Notes: generated from the sequence alone by a model not told the origin. Positions 45,268 through 58,159 are shown, numbered from the stretch's first letter. The stretch is DNA of 64,000 nt from Tanypteryx hageni (GCA_028673005.1 CM054116.1:101224207-101288206); one strand, 5' to 3'. Numbers and translations are program-made.

Positions 45268-47150
45268 TGTATATATAATCCAGAAATAAAAAATATCGAA
45301 AAAACGGGTAACTTCGGTTTTTGGACTTCGTACTGTATTAAAATAACTCTATATACAACAAACAAAAAAGACACTTTCAAATGAAAAATACACAGAAGTA
45401 ATCTGGAAGTAGAAAACATAAATTCATGCATGAGGTCATGGAATCTTTCTATCGCAGCTATAAAATGTCGACTATAATATACATGTTTTCAATACATTTA
45501 AGCGACGACGTTCCTTTCGTTCCAACAATAATTTGGTCTCCAAAAAGAGGGCTATCAAGCCTTATATTAGGCTAAGGGAGCATTGGCTAAAAGAGACTGC
45601 TGCAATTTAATCGGAAAAATTATAAAATAAATTCCTGCCAAATCAGTAAAGCATAAAACACCAGAAAAACTATGTTTAAACAGATAACAGTAATCATTTT
45701 GCATAAAATTAAAAATTATATATGGCGAATTTGTAATCGATACCTTTCCTAAATGGTAACCTAGATATGTAAATTCCTCGCGACGGCTGTAAACAATAAA
45801 TAACGTGGCAAGATTAATCCTACAAGTTTTCCCTCGAAAGACATTAATTTAGGATTTCGTTTTGATCCTTTTTATTCATTGTTGCGATAAACGGGGGAAG
45901 CATTTACCGCATTAAAATACAAAGTAGACAGAGACATGAAATCATTTGTTGGCCGTTTTGAGCAGTCTCTGAGCGTCGCCATGGTATATATCCTTTAAGA
46001 GGGTGTCCCTTTGATAGTGCGACCATGAATGATTGAGCGAGTTTTGCCGTGGGCTCTTTCGCTATCCGGAGAGATTAAAAGGGAGTAGACGACGGGCTGT
46101 TGCGTGGAACTCGGGCAGGTGGCGTGTCGATGGAAACGGCCAAATTGTTTTTGTTTGTTATGGACGTGGAGCGGAATGACGCCGTGTCGTCGTTCCGCTT
46201 ATCCGTGTGAGTATTACAAAAAGGAACTTTTGAGTAAATTCGTGCGGATCTTTGAGCCGAAAATGTTGAATGGAATTTTAACTACCAAAGAGGAATTCAT
46301 GTTTCATTATGTATAACCTCGAAAAACAATGCCATCTGCCGGGTAAAATTAAATGCAGTTTTACATCGACAGAAAACTGAATAAGTTTTTTCTTATGAAT
46401 GGTTAATTATCTTAAGTAAAACATCATTATTTTGTTTAAAAGTTTCTGTGAATGTCATTTTATAACATATGTTACTATAAATTAAGCGTCTCTACATGAT
46501 AATTTACCCTTATTAGGCAACTATATATCTATTTATAATTACCAAATAAACAGTATTAAATGGACTTTTATATGAAGCATATCAACTATAACAAAGACAA
46601 GCATATACGAACATGCCCTCGGCAGGAATTGAACCCGGCCAATCTTCTGAAAAGGTCGACAGGGGAAAGAAACTAATATTTTTGTCGATTCAATTAAAAT
46701 TTTATCTGAATAACCTTTAGTCTAATAGTAAAAATAATCTAGAAACAGGAAATTTTAGAATATAATGTGTTATCATAGAGCGATTCCAATGGAATATAAG
46801 GCAAACTTTCCATGCTGTTGCAAAAAATTGTCATACCGGGTCACGTTATGACAAATATTTTAACTCAAAAACAGTTTGTGACACGCGTGACCCGAAATGC
46901 TACCGCAAAGTAACGTGACTTTGTCGGATTCGCCTTAATAACTCCACGCTATTTCCAAATTACGCACGCCGAGAAGATGTGCATAATAGATAAAATCCGA
47001 TGTCGCATTCTTCAAAAGAATTCGCCGAAAATGTAAATTTCGCACTCATCCTTTTGTGGCAACCGATTTGAAAAAAAAAGAAGATCGAAATGAACGGACG
47101 CTTCACTAAGCACGGGCGCGGGCAAAATCGGAAATGATTCGGATTTTGCA
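45268..47150. other. Non-coding stretch with a tRNA-like 3' half
   Basis: At 46612-46650 the minus strand reads GAAGATTGGCCGGGTTCAAT then TCCTGCCGAGGGCA, which looks like the variable region, T-arm and acceptor 3' strand of a tRNA or tRNA-SINE. No 5' half was found. The rest is AT-rich without recognised features. Confidence 0.35.
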
Positions 47151-48420
47151 AATCGTTCTTCATCTGAACCCTCTTTTCTTCTCTCCGTCTCTGGCAGGAG
47201 ACAGAGAAAAAGAACGCTCGTGCAAAAAAGAATAAAAGAGGAATCCCGAGAAATATCTAGACCGGAATTTATCTTCACAGGGAAAGGTCTCTAGACAGAG
47301 ATAGAGAGAGATAGAGCTAGAGAAATCCGATGAGCAGAGCGCTGTTCATTAGGCGTGAAATCCAAACGTCGGCAAAGGGAAGAATTTAGTCGGTTACACA
47401 TCTCTTTAGCGAAAAAAAAAACAGGAGAGAATAGCCTGGCGCATTAGACGGACCACTCCGCTCCGATCGCACAATGCCGAATTCCCAACCTTCATTCTCT
47501 CTATCGCGCGAAAAAGATAGAGAGAGGAAGATAGAGAGAGAGAGAGAGAGAGAGGAGAGTGAAAGGGGGAGTGGGGAGGGATTAAAAAAGAAAACCGAAC
47601 CGTTTTCCTCCCATCGATTTTATCCTCCCGCACACCCACACCTGGCGACGCCACCTATGCCCCCGAAATCCCATCGATAGTTACTCTTTCCACCGTCGAT
47701 ATTTTTGCGGTTCCGTCCGCTGTATCCAAACTGAGATATGTCCGCCGTCACGTTGCGCACGCCATGGATGAGAATAAAATAAATAATAGAAAAAAATTAC
47801 CCTATTCCTCTTCTCCCTTTTTTATACGTATAAACCCTCATCGTGCGCGTTTCAGTTTCCCTCCCTCTCTTCTCGTGCAACCGCATCGCTAACCCGCACT
47901 CTCTTTTGTTTTTATCAAAACTTGGGCTTATTTTTCGGGACGACCCCTATCCGGGGCGAGCTCACACGCACACACGAACACAGACACGGGCTAAAAAGCT
48001 CGTGCCGGAAAAATAACCTATTTTTGCGTCTCTTCCTCAGACTCCCCCTACCCATAGCCTCCCCGCCAAAAATAAAACTCGAAATAAATGCAAAAAAAAG
48101 AAAGCGAGAGGTGGGTGGGGGAGGGAGTGAGGAGGTCGGGGCGATGCGAAACGGAGGGAGAAAAAAATCCTTTCACGATCGCAATGACGGCCGCTTCTAT
48201 CTCTCTCTTCCACGCTCACGCCACGTGGTACGAATCGTCGTCGGAAACCGTCAACCATTTTGAAGCAGCGACGCAAATAAAAAATGAAAGGCGGGAGAGG
48301 AAGAGCACTAGAATAACGGGATAACTCGGGCATTTCAGCAGGCCGTATTCTCCACTCTATTCCTCTCCATACTTTCATTTTTCTTTATATCTTTCCCCCG
48401 CTATCTCTCTCTCTCGACAT
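47151..48420. repeat. Low-complexity GA/CT patches with GC-richer spacers
   Basis: GA runs at 47298-47325 and 47515-47570, CT at 47860-47880 and 48400-48418, GA at 48095-48165. Frames on both strands are artefacts of these tracts. Confidence 0.6.
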
Positions 48421-49444
48421 GTGTATTTTTTCCGCCCCGGCCGCATAATTTCATTCGATTTGGAACACGTGCGGATTCGTGAAAATTCACCTATATGCGC
48501 GTCCCCTGTTGATAGTTCCACGGTGGAAGTAAGTAGAATAGAAAAGTGGAAAAGTGACAGTTGGTCGAATCATTACCAAGACTTTTTTATCATGGTTTCG
48601 GAGGTGAGAAATTTAATAACTCGAATTAATCGGATATTTTTTCCGCGAGGGGTGTAATGAGATAGTGTCTTTGAGGGCTTTTACAGGAAATGGGGACGCC
48701 CTATTTTTTGCTCTAAACCGTTGTGTAGGAGAGAGAATTTTTTATCCCATAATGCATCCCGATATTTTCTAAAAAATTAAAAAGACATAGTTAACGATCC
48801 CTCCTTTTTTCCCGAGAGATAATAATCCCGCTAATATCAAAATTTAAGTTCAATTTTATCGGAAACGGCGACTGCCCCACTTTTTACGGAATGATCCGAT
48901 TAGAAAGAATAAAGTTAAAGATTAATTTTTATCGGCTCCCATTGAGGTTCTGGAATCCTTATATTTAAACATTCGGCGCACATCTGAAATCTCCGAAATC
49001 TAGAAGGAAGCCGTGAGGAATCCACTTTCGGAAAATTACATGAATTTTTAAATTTAATAATTCACGTTCGATATGGATTCATATAGATAAAAGAGATAGG
49101 GAAATTTAACGCGCGTATTATGGGTTTTATAATGCTCCTGAGGAATTGAAGTCATTTAAGATACAAAGAGGTAAAAATAAAATACGGGTATAAGCGGATT
49201 AACATTGTTAAGAAGATTAAGAGAAATGACAATGGAATGAGGTTGTAAAGCGACTTACGAAACTGGAATGCCAGAAAGCAGAATTTTTTTATTGATGATG
49301 GAAAGGCCGTTCATGTCACTTCCCCTACTGATCAAAAGGACGACATATATACACACAATATCCGTAGCCTAATTTCATCATTCACTGCATAAAATATTTT
49401 CCTGAACAAAACTTCCAGTTGGCCGAATAAGTAATGTAATGTTG
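48421..49444. other. Non-coding stretch, nothing recognised
   Basis: AT-rich sequence without repeats I could delimit. Confidence 0.45.
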
Positions 49445-49452
49445 ATCTAAAG

Positions 49453-49784
49453 TAGGAGTGAGGAGACAATGCTACTCAGAGGGCCGCATTGGTGGCAGCG
49501 AATCCTTCGGAAAGTTGAAAGTTATCAATGCTTCGGCCGCATTAGAGTTTAAATCGGAAGGTGCCTACAAATTGTGAGGTATCATATAAGTCAAAATCAA
49601 TTTTAAATGAGGTGTTTACGGTTAAAATTTCAATATTAAATGCCTTATTTCCATGATCTGAATTTAACAATATGAATTTGTGTGTTAAATTTAACGGTTC
49701 TCTTTTTCATCACTGCTTATCGGGCCGCACAAAACGCTCTCCTGGCCTGTATGCGGACCGCGAGCCGTAGGTTCCTCATGCGTA
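49453..49784. mobile_element. Non-autonomous hAT element (MITE) with exact 8-bp TSD
   Basis: An exact 8-bp duplication ATCTAAAG lies at 49445-49452 and 49785-49792. The ends TAGGAGTGAGGA and, inverted, TACGCATGAGGA are imperfect inverted repeats. Internal GGGCCGCATTGG near the left and GGGCCGCACAAAACG near the right match the GGCCGC hallmark of the copy at 37246-37563. Non-coding, 332 bp. Confidence 0.85.
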
Positions 49785-49792
49785 ATCTAAAG

Positions 49793-50680
49793 GTATGGTT
49801 TTGTGAGCGAAGAACCTAAACGGGCAGTTGCATTTTCGAGCCCTGAATATCACCACAATTTCTGAATAACGGTACGAAATTTTTTAAACTCAAATAATTC
49901 GCCAGTTCCGCTAATTTAAGCAAAAAACACGATACATACATTAGTAGTTCAGGCGTTATTATAAATCGAATTAATGCTTCACATGCAACGAAGTTTTTAC
50001 ACTTATAATCGCTATGGAACACATTATTCCTCAAAGTCATTTTGCAGGCCGATTTAGAATAGTGGTAAAAAATATGAATGATTCAAATGTGTACGTTTGG
50101 AAAATATTTTTTCCTACGCTTTGAGCTAAATCCATTTACGCAATTACTACAAAAGAGTGCGAATGATTTTAAAACGTAAAGTTACTAGATTATTTCTATT
50201 TTTCATAATAGTAAATCAGTACATGCACGACGAAACTCGTACATATGGTAAGTATTTTGTCTAATTACATAGTGAGTTCACCCGATTTGGATGATGAACG
50301 CAGACGGTTATTTGGTGCTCTATGATTACGAGAGTTATACGTGCCGAGAAGAACCATTCTATAAACCTAATATAACAACCTCTGGCCCCAATTGGTTGCG
50401 GCAGCCATAAAAGAAAATCAGAAATCTAACTCAAAAGAAACGGTTGTACCTTACGACGCCCAATGAAATAGCTAACTCAATCAACACAGATACGATAATA
50501 CTGAACGATCATAATAAATAAATATTATGCGCTAAAATTTATTAAATTAAAAACGCGGAATACAGCATTGGGCTGAGATTGAGAATTGCAATATCTAATC
50601 TAGCAACTACGAAGCGCTTCCCCTTTTTCCCATTTACCCCCAATTAGACCGAAAAAATTCCGACGGAACTGAGAATTCTA
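49793..50680. other. Non-coding stretch, nothing recognised
   Basis: AT-rich; no signals. Confidence 0.45.
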
Positions 50681-50940
50681 TTAGTGAGAGATTTAGATAG
50701 AGAGAACCGGAGCGGAGGGAAGGGGAAAGAAGGAATAAACGGGGAGAAAAAGAAAAAGAGAGAGGGATGGAGAGAGCGAGTGGAAAATAGAAGCAAAAAT
50801 ATCTTAAGGAGATAGAGGAAGCGAAGGAAGGAGAGAGGAATAAGGAGAGGGAAACGAGAGGACGGGGGCAGAACGAGGAAAGCCTGGGGAGGAATGGCAG
50901 AGATAGCGCCAAATGAGAGAATGGGAAGATATCTCCCTCT
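50681..50940. repeat. GA-rich low-complexity tract
   Basis: Purine-rich + strand. The 125-codon frame on the minus strand (50634-51011) is a pyrimidine-tract artefact rich in S, F, L and P. Confidence 0.8.
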
Positions 50941-51384
50941 GGGTGGGGCTTACTGTTAGATGGGGGAAAAGGAAGAGAGTGCATGGGATTTGGAATCTCT
51001 ATCGGCCACATATCTGGTCAATCAGTCGGAGTTGATTTGGGCGATTCCCTTACCCTCATCCTATCGATTCCCTCGCCTTAGCATTTTTTCGTAAACTGCT
51101 CTTTCCACTTCTCCCTTTGCGCCCCCACTACGACCCTGTAAGGGAGCGAACTGCTTACTAAGAATGAGGAGATTGCAGCATGAGAAAAAAGACGTCACAT
51201 ACATTATAAAGGAAAGAAAGCGATACAATAGAAGTTTCTGCTTCTTTTGTCTTAAATGAGAAGATATTTCTGAAAGATCTCGTAAAATAGGAATTTTATA
51301 TCCATAAAGAACAAAAAGAGAGGATAACGCTAAAAATAGTAGATGATGTATTAAGATGAACAGGAGAAAAGTGACCAATAACAA

Positions 51385-51565
51385 ACATATGTATAATGAG
51401 GGAGGCGAACTGGATTGGTCATTTCTTGAGAAGACTCCCTGATTAAAGATGTGATTGAAGGAAAAGTTGAAGGAAAAAGAGTAAAAGTAAGGAAAGAGGA
51501 GAGTTACCATGAATTGAAGAAGGCTGCGGAGAAGCGGAAAATGTGGATAACCCGGTTTAACATAT
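51385..51565 (+). mobile_element. LINE ORF2 C-terminal fragment
   Basis: In + frames with one shift the sequence reads REANWIGHFLRR then LIKDVIEGKVEGKRVKVRK and KMWITRFN. These match the 'NWIGHILRRN..K.VIEGK.EG....R..W..RF' block found at the C-terminus of one widespread group of LINE polymerases. A stop and a frameshift interrupt it. The open frame on the opposite strand (51061-51510) is a shadow. Confidence 0.6.
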
Positions 51566-51637
51566 AATCATGGAGCTGCGTGTGGTAAAATTATTAATGA
51601 TGACGGTAAGAATTTCAGGAAAACAAGAGAAAAAACC

Positions 51638-51708
51638 TGACGTAATTAGGAATCGAACAACGGTCTTCCACTATCCTGGCGGGTATTTACTAGTGAACTA
51701 CCGAGGTA
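51638..51708 (-). tRNA. Decayed tRNA-Gly-like sequence (divergent pair, left)
   Basis: Aligns base for base in length (71 nt) with the cores of the array at 1.8-3.9 kb. D-arm GTTCACTAGTAAAT, T-arm GTTGTTCGATTCC and the shared TAGTGGAAGACC segment are visible. The loop reads CAGGATA (anticodon position GGA). The acceptor ends no longer pair. The flank AAAACAAGAGAAAAAACC corresponds to the AAACGAGAAAAAAG flank of the array units. Confidence 0.45.
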
Positions 51709-51742
51709 GACTACTACTCTTGCTTCAGAATAGTTTAGTTTT

Positions 51743-51813
51743 CCTCGTATAGTACAGTGATAGCATATTCGTCCGAGAAGTGGAAGACCCGGGTTCCATT
51801 CCCAGTCAAGGCA
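51743..51813 (+). tRNA. Decayed tRNA-Gly-like sequence (divergent pair, right)
   Basis: A 71-nt core with AAGTGGAAGACCCGGGTTCC shared with the array units, loop CCGAGAA (anticodon position GAG), T-arm CCGGG-TTCCATT-CCCAG, and a TTTTTCTC flank as in the array. The acceptor stem is broken. It points away from the copy at 51638-51708, with only 34 bp between them. Confidence 0.5.
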
Positions 51814-53330
51814 GGATTTTTCTCCGGCTTTCTAGAAATTCTCTTAGTCCAACATAACACCGCATGCATCAACACATCCGTAGTGTTTAACTGATGATGA
51901 TAAATACATAAATAAATGAAAATACCGATTTGCGTGTTTCGTGTGTTGTCTGCTGGGAACTCTAACGAGTTAAATGGGCACTGGTTGGTACGATAAATGG
52001 AGAGATACGTGAATATCGTTTCACTGCGAAAATAATGGTCGAATTGATCTAACCAATCTTACAGCACTCACTCGGCGAGACGATTCACATACTTATGGTG
52101 GGTCATCCTATATTTAAATAGTATTGTTGAGGTTTCGACAGTTTCCATTCTACATTTGATGAAAAGCGTATGATATTTTATATGCATCTATAAGTATATT
52201 ATAATCAATACACAAAAATGAAAATTGAACACGTGGGGAAAAAGGATGGATTTTAGTACGTTTACAAAAAATATTCTTATTCGCTCAAAATTATTTCAAA
52301 ACTAGCACAAAATAAAAAAGATTTAATGTGTGAGGTCTTTAACGAAGAGAGAAATCTTATTGCCACGAAAAATATCTGCTCTGTTGCTGAATTGGAGCCG
52401 AATACAGCAATACTTATTCATTTATTTGAGATGGATATCATATCATCATAATTTCGATTTGTTTTGTTTGATATTTGGCAGACAAGATGAGCAAATGATA
52501 GTCACTCATGTTTTAACAATATATAGAAACAAAATAAGTCAGAAATTTTGAATTAGTATTTTATCGCCAGGGAAAATTATCCAAGTTATTAAATAAAATA
52601 GCTAAAATGTTTTTTTTAGCTACATTACATGAGAAAAGCTGCGCCAGAAATGTGTATAAAAACCTAAACGTCTAAAATACACGTTTAATAATTTAAGAGT
52701 GAGATCATCAGTTCCAATTCAATTCAAGATAAACAACCGATATCCCCTTTATTGGCGATCTTAAAGCAAGACAATCGTTTTGGTTTATAGCGGCAAAACG
52801 CCAAAATAAACAAGCGCGTTAAATCCAACATTATATTACGACGACCTTCCCAAGGAGTGAAATAAAGACGGCTCAAAGTAGAAAAAAAAACGATAGAAAA
52901 TTTTCCATTGCTTCGTAGGCGTCAAAACACACCTAGACTCCCCGCTCGTGTAATTTCATCGGCCTTCGTTTCCCGCGCGATGCACGCAGAAACAAATGAC
53001 GTGAGAAAATAGGGCGATGCGAATAAATCCGACAACGGACGAAATGCGGACTATCCTCGAAAATCTCGACCACGCCTCTTCCCGCCGCTCAATTGGCGAG
53101 GGCGGGAACATGCTAGAGAAAATGGCGAAATTTCCCACCAGATATGACCCATCTTTTCCCGCAATTCCGCGGCGCTTAATATTTTCCCCTCTCATGGCTC
53201 CGGTCGGAGAACAGAAGGAAAATAAAAGGCCATTCGGGATTTTATTTTACGACCGCTATATCACTCCACATACAAGGGAGTTTCAATTTATGTTTGAAAC
53301 TATCATTTGAGCCGATAGCTCAATGCGTTT
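51814..53330. other. Non-coding stretch, nothing recognised
   Basis: AT-rich with a GC-richer patch at 52920-53220 that has no domain-like frame. Confidence 0.45.
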
Positions 53331-54560
53331 TCTCCCCGTTCCCGCACTCTATACTCACAGTGTGCGATCGTGCCTTTACTCTCTTTTGCACTCTTCTTCC
53401 TTTTCTTCCCTCCGCGTGTCTCGTGTTCCCTCCCTTTCTCCTTCCTTCCCTTACACTCTATTCCTTAAAAAATATAACTTATCTCCACCAGATATCTTGT
53501 TCTTCTCTCCTTCCCTCCCGGCCCTTCCCAAATCCCAAACCTCCCTCCCTTCCTCCTCTACTCCCTGTTCTAAACCCGCATACCACGCGCTCCCAATCCT
53601 CTCTTTCATCCTCGCATGCCTGTCTTATCCCCTTGCCTTCTTTATAAGTCTACTTCCATTATACCTCCACTCCGCACGCTCCGACCCGGTCCATCCTCAC
53701 AACGTCTCCTTTTCCTCTTCCACATCACTTCCTCCTCTATTTCTTCCTCTCTCTTTGTCCCTACCTTTACCTGTTATTAAACATCGTCCTCCGTCTGTTA
53801 CTCTATTTTCTATATCCTATCATTTTTACTCTCTCGTTACCTCCAATTAATTCTCTCTCCCTTGAAATTTCCTTCTCTATCCCTTTAACTCAATTTTGTT
53901 TTCTCTATTCTCTCTCCTCTTTTCTTTGTCTTCTCTCTCTTCCTCTCTCTCACTTATCTTCTTTCTCATTCCTCTTCTCTCTCTTCTTCTCTCCCTTATT
54001 CTCTCTTTAAATGTTAAATGTAAGAATGGACCTTATGGTCTAAATTTCGCCCGAATAAAGACGATTATCTATCTATTTATCTATCTTCTTCTCTCTCACT
54101 CCTCTTCTCTCTCACTCTTCTTCTCTCTCTCTTTTATCTCACTCTTTTTTCTCACTCCTCTTCTCCCTTACTCTTCTTATTTCTCACTCCTCTCCTCTCT
54201 CCCTCCTCACCTTTCCTGTAATTCCTCTGCACCCCCATCCTATCCTTGTCTTTCCTATCATCTCTCTTCTTATATCCCTTCTTTCTACTCATCTCTCTCT
54301 TCTCTATCCTCTATGTCTACCTTTATCTCTCATCTCCCTTCACTCCTTCCTCTGGTCCCTTATGGTTGTATCACTATCTTATCTCTTATTCCATGGTTGT
54401 TTCCTCCGCCTACTTCCTTCATGCTCTATTCTATATCACAATCCATCTCCCTTCACTCTCTATCCAAACACATCCCCTTTCCTTATTCTCACCCCACGGA
54501 TCCCACTTTGTCACGAGCCGCCCTCTCCCACGCTCTCTCACATCACGATCCTATCGAGGA
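53331..54560. repeat. Long pyrimidine-rich tract
   Basis: The + strand is C/T-rich for about 1.2 kb, with S/L/F/P-rich frames up to 242 codons that are artefacts. It is interrupted at 54008-54088 by a LINE 3' end. The absence of a regular unit distinguishes it from the GA minisatellite at 18 kb. Confidence 0.85.
54008..54088 (+). mobile_element. LINE/SINE 3' end with stem-loop, AATAAA and (TCTA)n tail
   Basis: The hairpin GGACCTTATGGTC is followed by TAAATTTCGCCCGAATAAAG and a TATCTATCTATTTATC tail. It corresponds to GAGACTTCCTAGTCTC...CGCCCCAAATAAAG at 27873-27906. Only the last about 80 bp are present, a typical extreme 5' truncation. Confidence 0.6.
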
Positions 54561-55540
54561 GACTTTTTTCTTCTGGGAAAGAGCGATTGGATACACTTCT
54601 GGCGCAAGATGCGTAGTGGGATAGGATGATCGTGGCGATATGCTCCCAAAGTAACCAAATAAAATAAAACGAAATGTGAAATCGTCCTTCAAAAATTGTC
54701 GGAAGCATTCCAGCCATGCGTAAATTCTATTTTGAGAATATGGGAGTCTACAACTTTTGGATAGTTATTTGAAAAGACCTCCGACTAAAGGAGACTCTAC
54801 GGCTTGTCGGTTTATTTTTCTAAGCAGTTTCGTTTAAGTGTTATATTTCGTATGCACACTCATATTCATACATTTCAGATTCCAAGATCGGACGCACGCC
54901 AGGTTTTGCGAAATTTACATAAGAATAAGGGTGCGAAATGAAAATATATCGATATGCAAAGTTTTTCCGTTATGCGCCTATTTTTGAGAAAATTTAGAAT
55001 CTAATAATTTGTCATATTTCAAAGAATCTCAATTAAAAATGTCATTCCTTATCAAGCCGGAAAAAACACAAGGTGAATAATTAAAACCATATTATATTAC
55101 CACTATCTTGCCAGTAAAAGATATTTCACATGAAATGCGGATAATCTTTTGGCGATAGAATGAAAGTGTTGTCTTCTGTAGAGTTAATGGGACAACGAAA
55201 ACGTAGAAAAATAATTACAAAGCATGCTCTCAAGGTTAATAATCTTTTATGACCTCAAAGAACCTTCAAGGGATCTAGAAGTTATTTCAAACAAAAATTT
55301 AAAATTAACCATTAAATGTTAATAGAAATATTGAGAGAATGAAATTTCAAATGCATTTACGCCGACCTTTAAGAAACACTGATACACAGTAGTTATACTT
55401 ACTAAAAAAAATCATAATGACCAAAATGATCTAATTTTCCCCTGGTTTCTGAATATAGTACTCGTCTGCCTTTCGATTTCGGGGACTTATGAAATAGTTC
55501 ACGTTAAAGGGTTATCCTCTCACATATCTTTTCGACCCTT
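54561..55540. other. Non-coding stretch, nothing recognised
   Basis: AT-rich sequence with no signal. Confidence 0.45.
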
Positions 55541-56280
55541 ATCCTACTTATGTAACCTTCATCCTCGCACGACCGTCTTTATTCGCTTCTTATAGCATTT
55601 CTCCAACCCGACATACTCCCCTCCTCTCCCCTTAAACCCCAAACCTCTCTCCCTTCTCTCTCCATCTTCTTACTCTTTCTAGACCTTCTCCTCGCCCCAC
55701 AAACCCCTATACACTCTTCCCCTCCAATCCAATCCCGATCCTCCCGTACGTAAGTCCCCCGCATCACGTCCGTCCTGTCCCCTCACTTCCCTCTTCTCCG
55801 ATTCTCCTTCCCTCCACCCCACCCTCCCCTCTAATTCTCCTTCCCTCCACCCCACCCTCCCCTCCAAGCGAAACCCCTCCACTCCCTCCTCCTCTTCCTC
55901 CGCGATTCCCAATTCTCCGACGAAATTGGAACCGATTCCAAGGTCCCGACCTCATCTCTTACGTTCGGGAGAGGTATCCTTCCCTCCTTCCCACACTCCT
56001 CCTTCCACGACTCCTCTGCATGCCTACTCTTCCTCCCTCCAACTCCAGAAAGAGAGAGAGTATTTACCTACCCTCCTATCCTCTCTCTCTCTCTCTATTC
56101 CTCCTCCTTAAATCCCTCCCTGCCTCTTCCTCTCCCTTCTTAACCTCTCTTCCCTCTCCATTACTATCATACAACCGCCTCGATATCTTCCCAAAAGAGG
56201 AATAAGAAGAGGGATTCACTCACCACGGAACATTCACTCCTTCTCCGCCTCTTTCCTCATTCCTTCCTACCTACTAGAGA
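55541..56280. repeat. Pyrimidine-rich low-complexity tract
   Basis: C/T-rich + strand. A TTCTCCTTCCCTCCACCCCA unit is duplicated in tandem near 55800-55865. Frames on both strands are artefacts. Confidence 0.85.
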
Positions 56281-58149
56281 TCCTCCTCGCGCCACGGAAG
56301 ATAGAAAATACAAGACGATATTGTATATTATAGATTCCGTCTCGCATTGCTCCCAAGGAAGAGGGAAAAAACGTCAAAAACCGAAGTATAACGCGATATC
56401 CGATATGGAGGGAGAGAAAGATATAGAGATATAACGCCGTGACGCATTTATGTACGTAGGCGGGTGGAGAATGAGGCGAAGAGGATAGCGTCCGCGTCTG
56501 TCTCGAAATTTAAAAAAAAAAGATGTGCTTGAATGCGTTGTACCTGTCGAGAAGGAATTTTTTTAAGAACTCGTTCGGTTGCTGTTTTTATTTCTCTCTC
56601 TCCCTCGAGAGGGGTTTGAAATCGAATCTACAACGCTTGAGAAGGAAAGTGAAAGACATGTCGGAAAATCCATCACGCCAGGAGCAGTTGAGGGAGGATA
56701 AATGAAATTTCGGTACGGGATTCGCTTATCCATATTGGATTATTCGAAAACGTTACTGTATTCGGGAGGTCAACAAGCAATAACGGAACGATCAAGCGAT
56801 GGATGCAGTTAGCGTCGGATGACATTTAATTAAACTTAAAAATTACTTGAAAACGTAATTGTTAAACTTTTTAGGCGAAGACTGATATTTTTCTGCTTAA
56901 TTTACACTAATATGGTGGGAATGGCATCAAAAAAATAACTGGTAGATAATATACAAGCACACGTGTTCAGATATATATATATATACACATATATATATAT
57001 TCACACACAAAAACCTATACAAATAAATATACACCGACTTCAAAGCATAAAAGACGCCACTGCGTGGTCATAAGCTATGATGGAATTAATTAGGAAAGCG
57101 AGCGGCCTTACTTCATAAAACAAAATATTTTCTCTATCTTCAGGGAGAGCAGCACCGTCAGGAATTCAAACCTGTAGAAAAGATGGAGCCGGTCAATCAG
57201 AATTTTTTAAAATGCCCATTAAATCGTTTTAATTTTAAAAAATGATTTCACCTGAAACAATATAAACTCCCGGGAGAGTTATATTTATCAATTATTAGTG
57301 CCTTAGCGAGAAGGAGTATTTAAAAAATGTAATGGAGTAATCGCAAGGTATGAAAAAATGAAAAATATACATAAACTGCGGGATATGCTTTTCCGCGTCA
57401 AAAAATATAGCTCGCTACAGTTAATTAACGGCACCAAAAGGACGAGAATGAACGTGCGCAACTATCCAAATGTATCGCGTTTCATACGGAGATGAACGCC
57501 GGCGAGGACGTTTAATTTTATCACCTCACTTTTAAAAACCTAATGACGCGAGAATAGCAGAGAGATAGTTGACTTTGTTTACCGAAACAATGAAAAAAAT
57601 GAAAAAATTGGAAATTACGTCTGAATCTAAATCTCAAAGAGACGAGGCGGTATATATGAGCGGCGTTTAAATAATCTCCACGGTGAAATAACGAGACAGA
57701 CAAAAAATATTTTTGATCAAAGTTCGTTACAGGAAAGTGATTTTAGGGAATGAAAACTTGAGAAAAGTAATCTGGAGAAATTATGCCCATCCGATGAAAT
57801 TTTGTACGCTGAGAAAATAATAGAATTTTTCCTGAAAGATGTTACCTCCCGCGGCCTAGCTTCATCGCGAAATAACTGTCGCGTAAATGTAGTCTAATCA
57901 CTTTATGACGCTTTATATAACTTCGAGCCGACCTCGTTAGGTCGCTATTCGGATTTTAGATCATTGGATAGAATCCGAAGCACACGGTCTCGTGCGGTCC
58001 GAAACCCGCTATATCACAATTAATTGATACCGCCCGAGGGACTCACGACAATTGCGCAATAAAGTCAACAAGAATTAAAAATCGTTTCCCTGTACAAGGG
58101 AAATTATATCGAGCGAGACAAGTCCTATAATACAGTTATAAGCAAACAT
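56281..58149. other. Non-coding stretch
   Basis: Includes a short (TA)n run (56970-57000). On the minus strand near 57155-57172, GGTTTGAATTCC resembles a box B without other tRNA features. Nothing else was recognised. Confidence 0.4.
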
Positions 58150-58159
58150 AAAATCAATT

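Noticed and set aside
46104..46316. 70-codon frame in a GC-richer patch followed by GTGAGTATT
   Set aside because: A donor-like site is present, but no acceptor, start context or homology could be recognised, so it was not called as an exon.
51061..51510. 149-codon minus-strand frame
   Set aside because: It is antisense to a LINE fragment recognised on the + strand.
53323..54624. Frames of 175 and 242 codons
   Set aside because: Same artefact type. The apparent hydrophobic stretches come from TTT/CTC/TCT codons, and a LINE tail interrupts the frame.
57140..57200. GGTTTGAATTCC on the minus strand as a tRNA/SINE
   Set aside because: Only a box B-like word; no head, tail or target duplication was seen.
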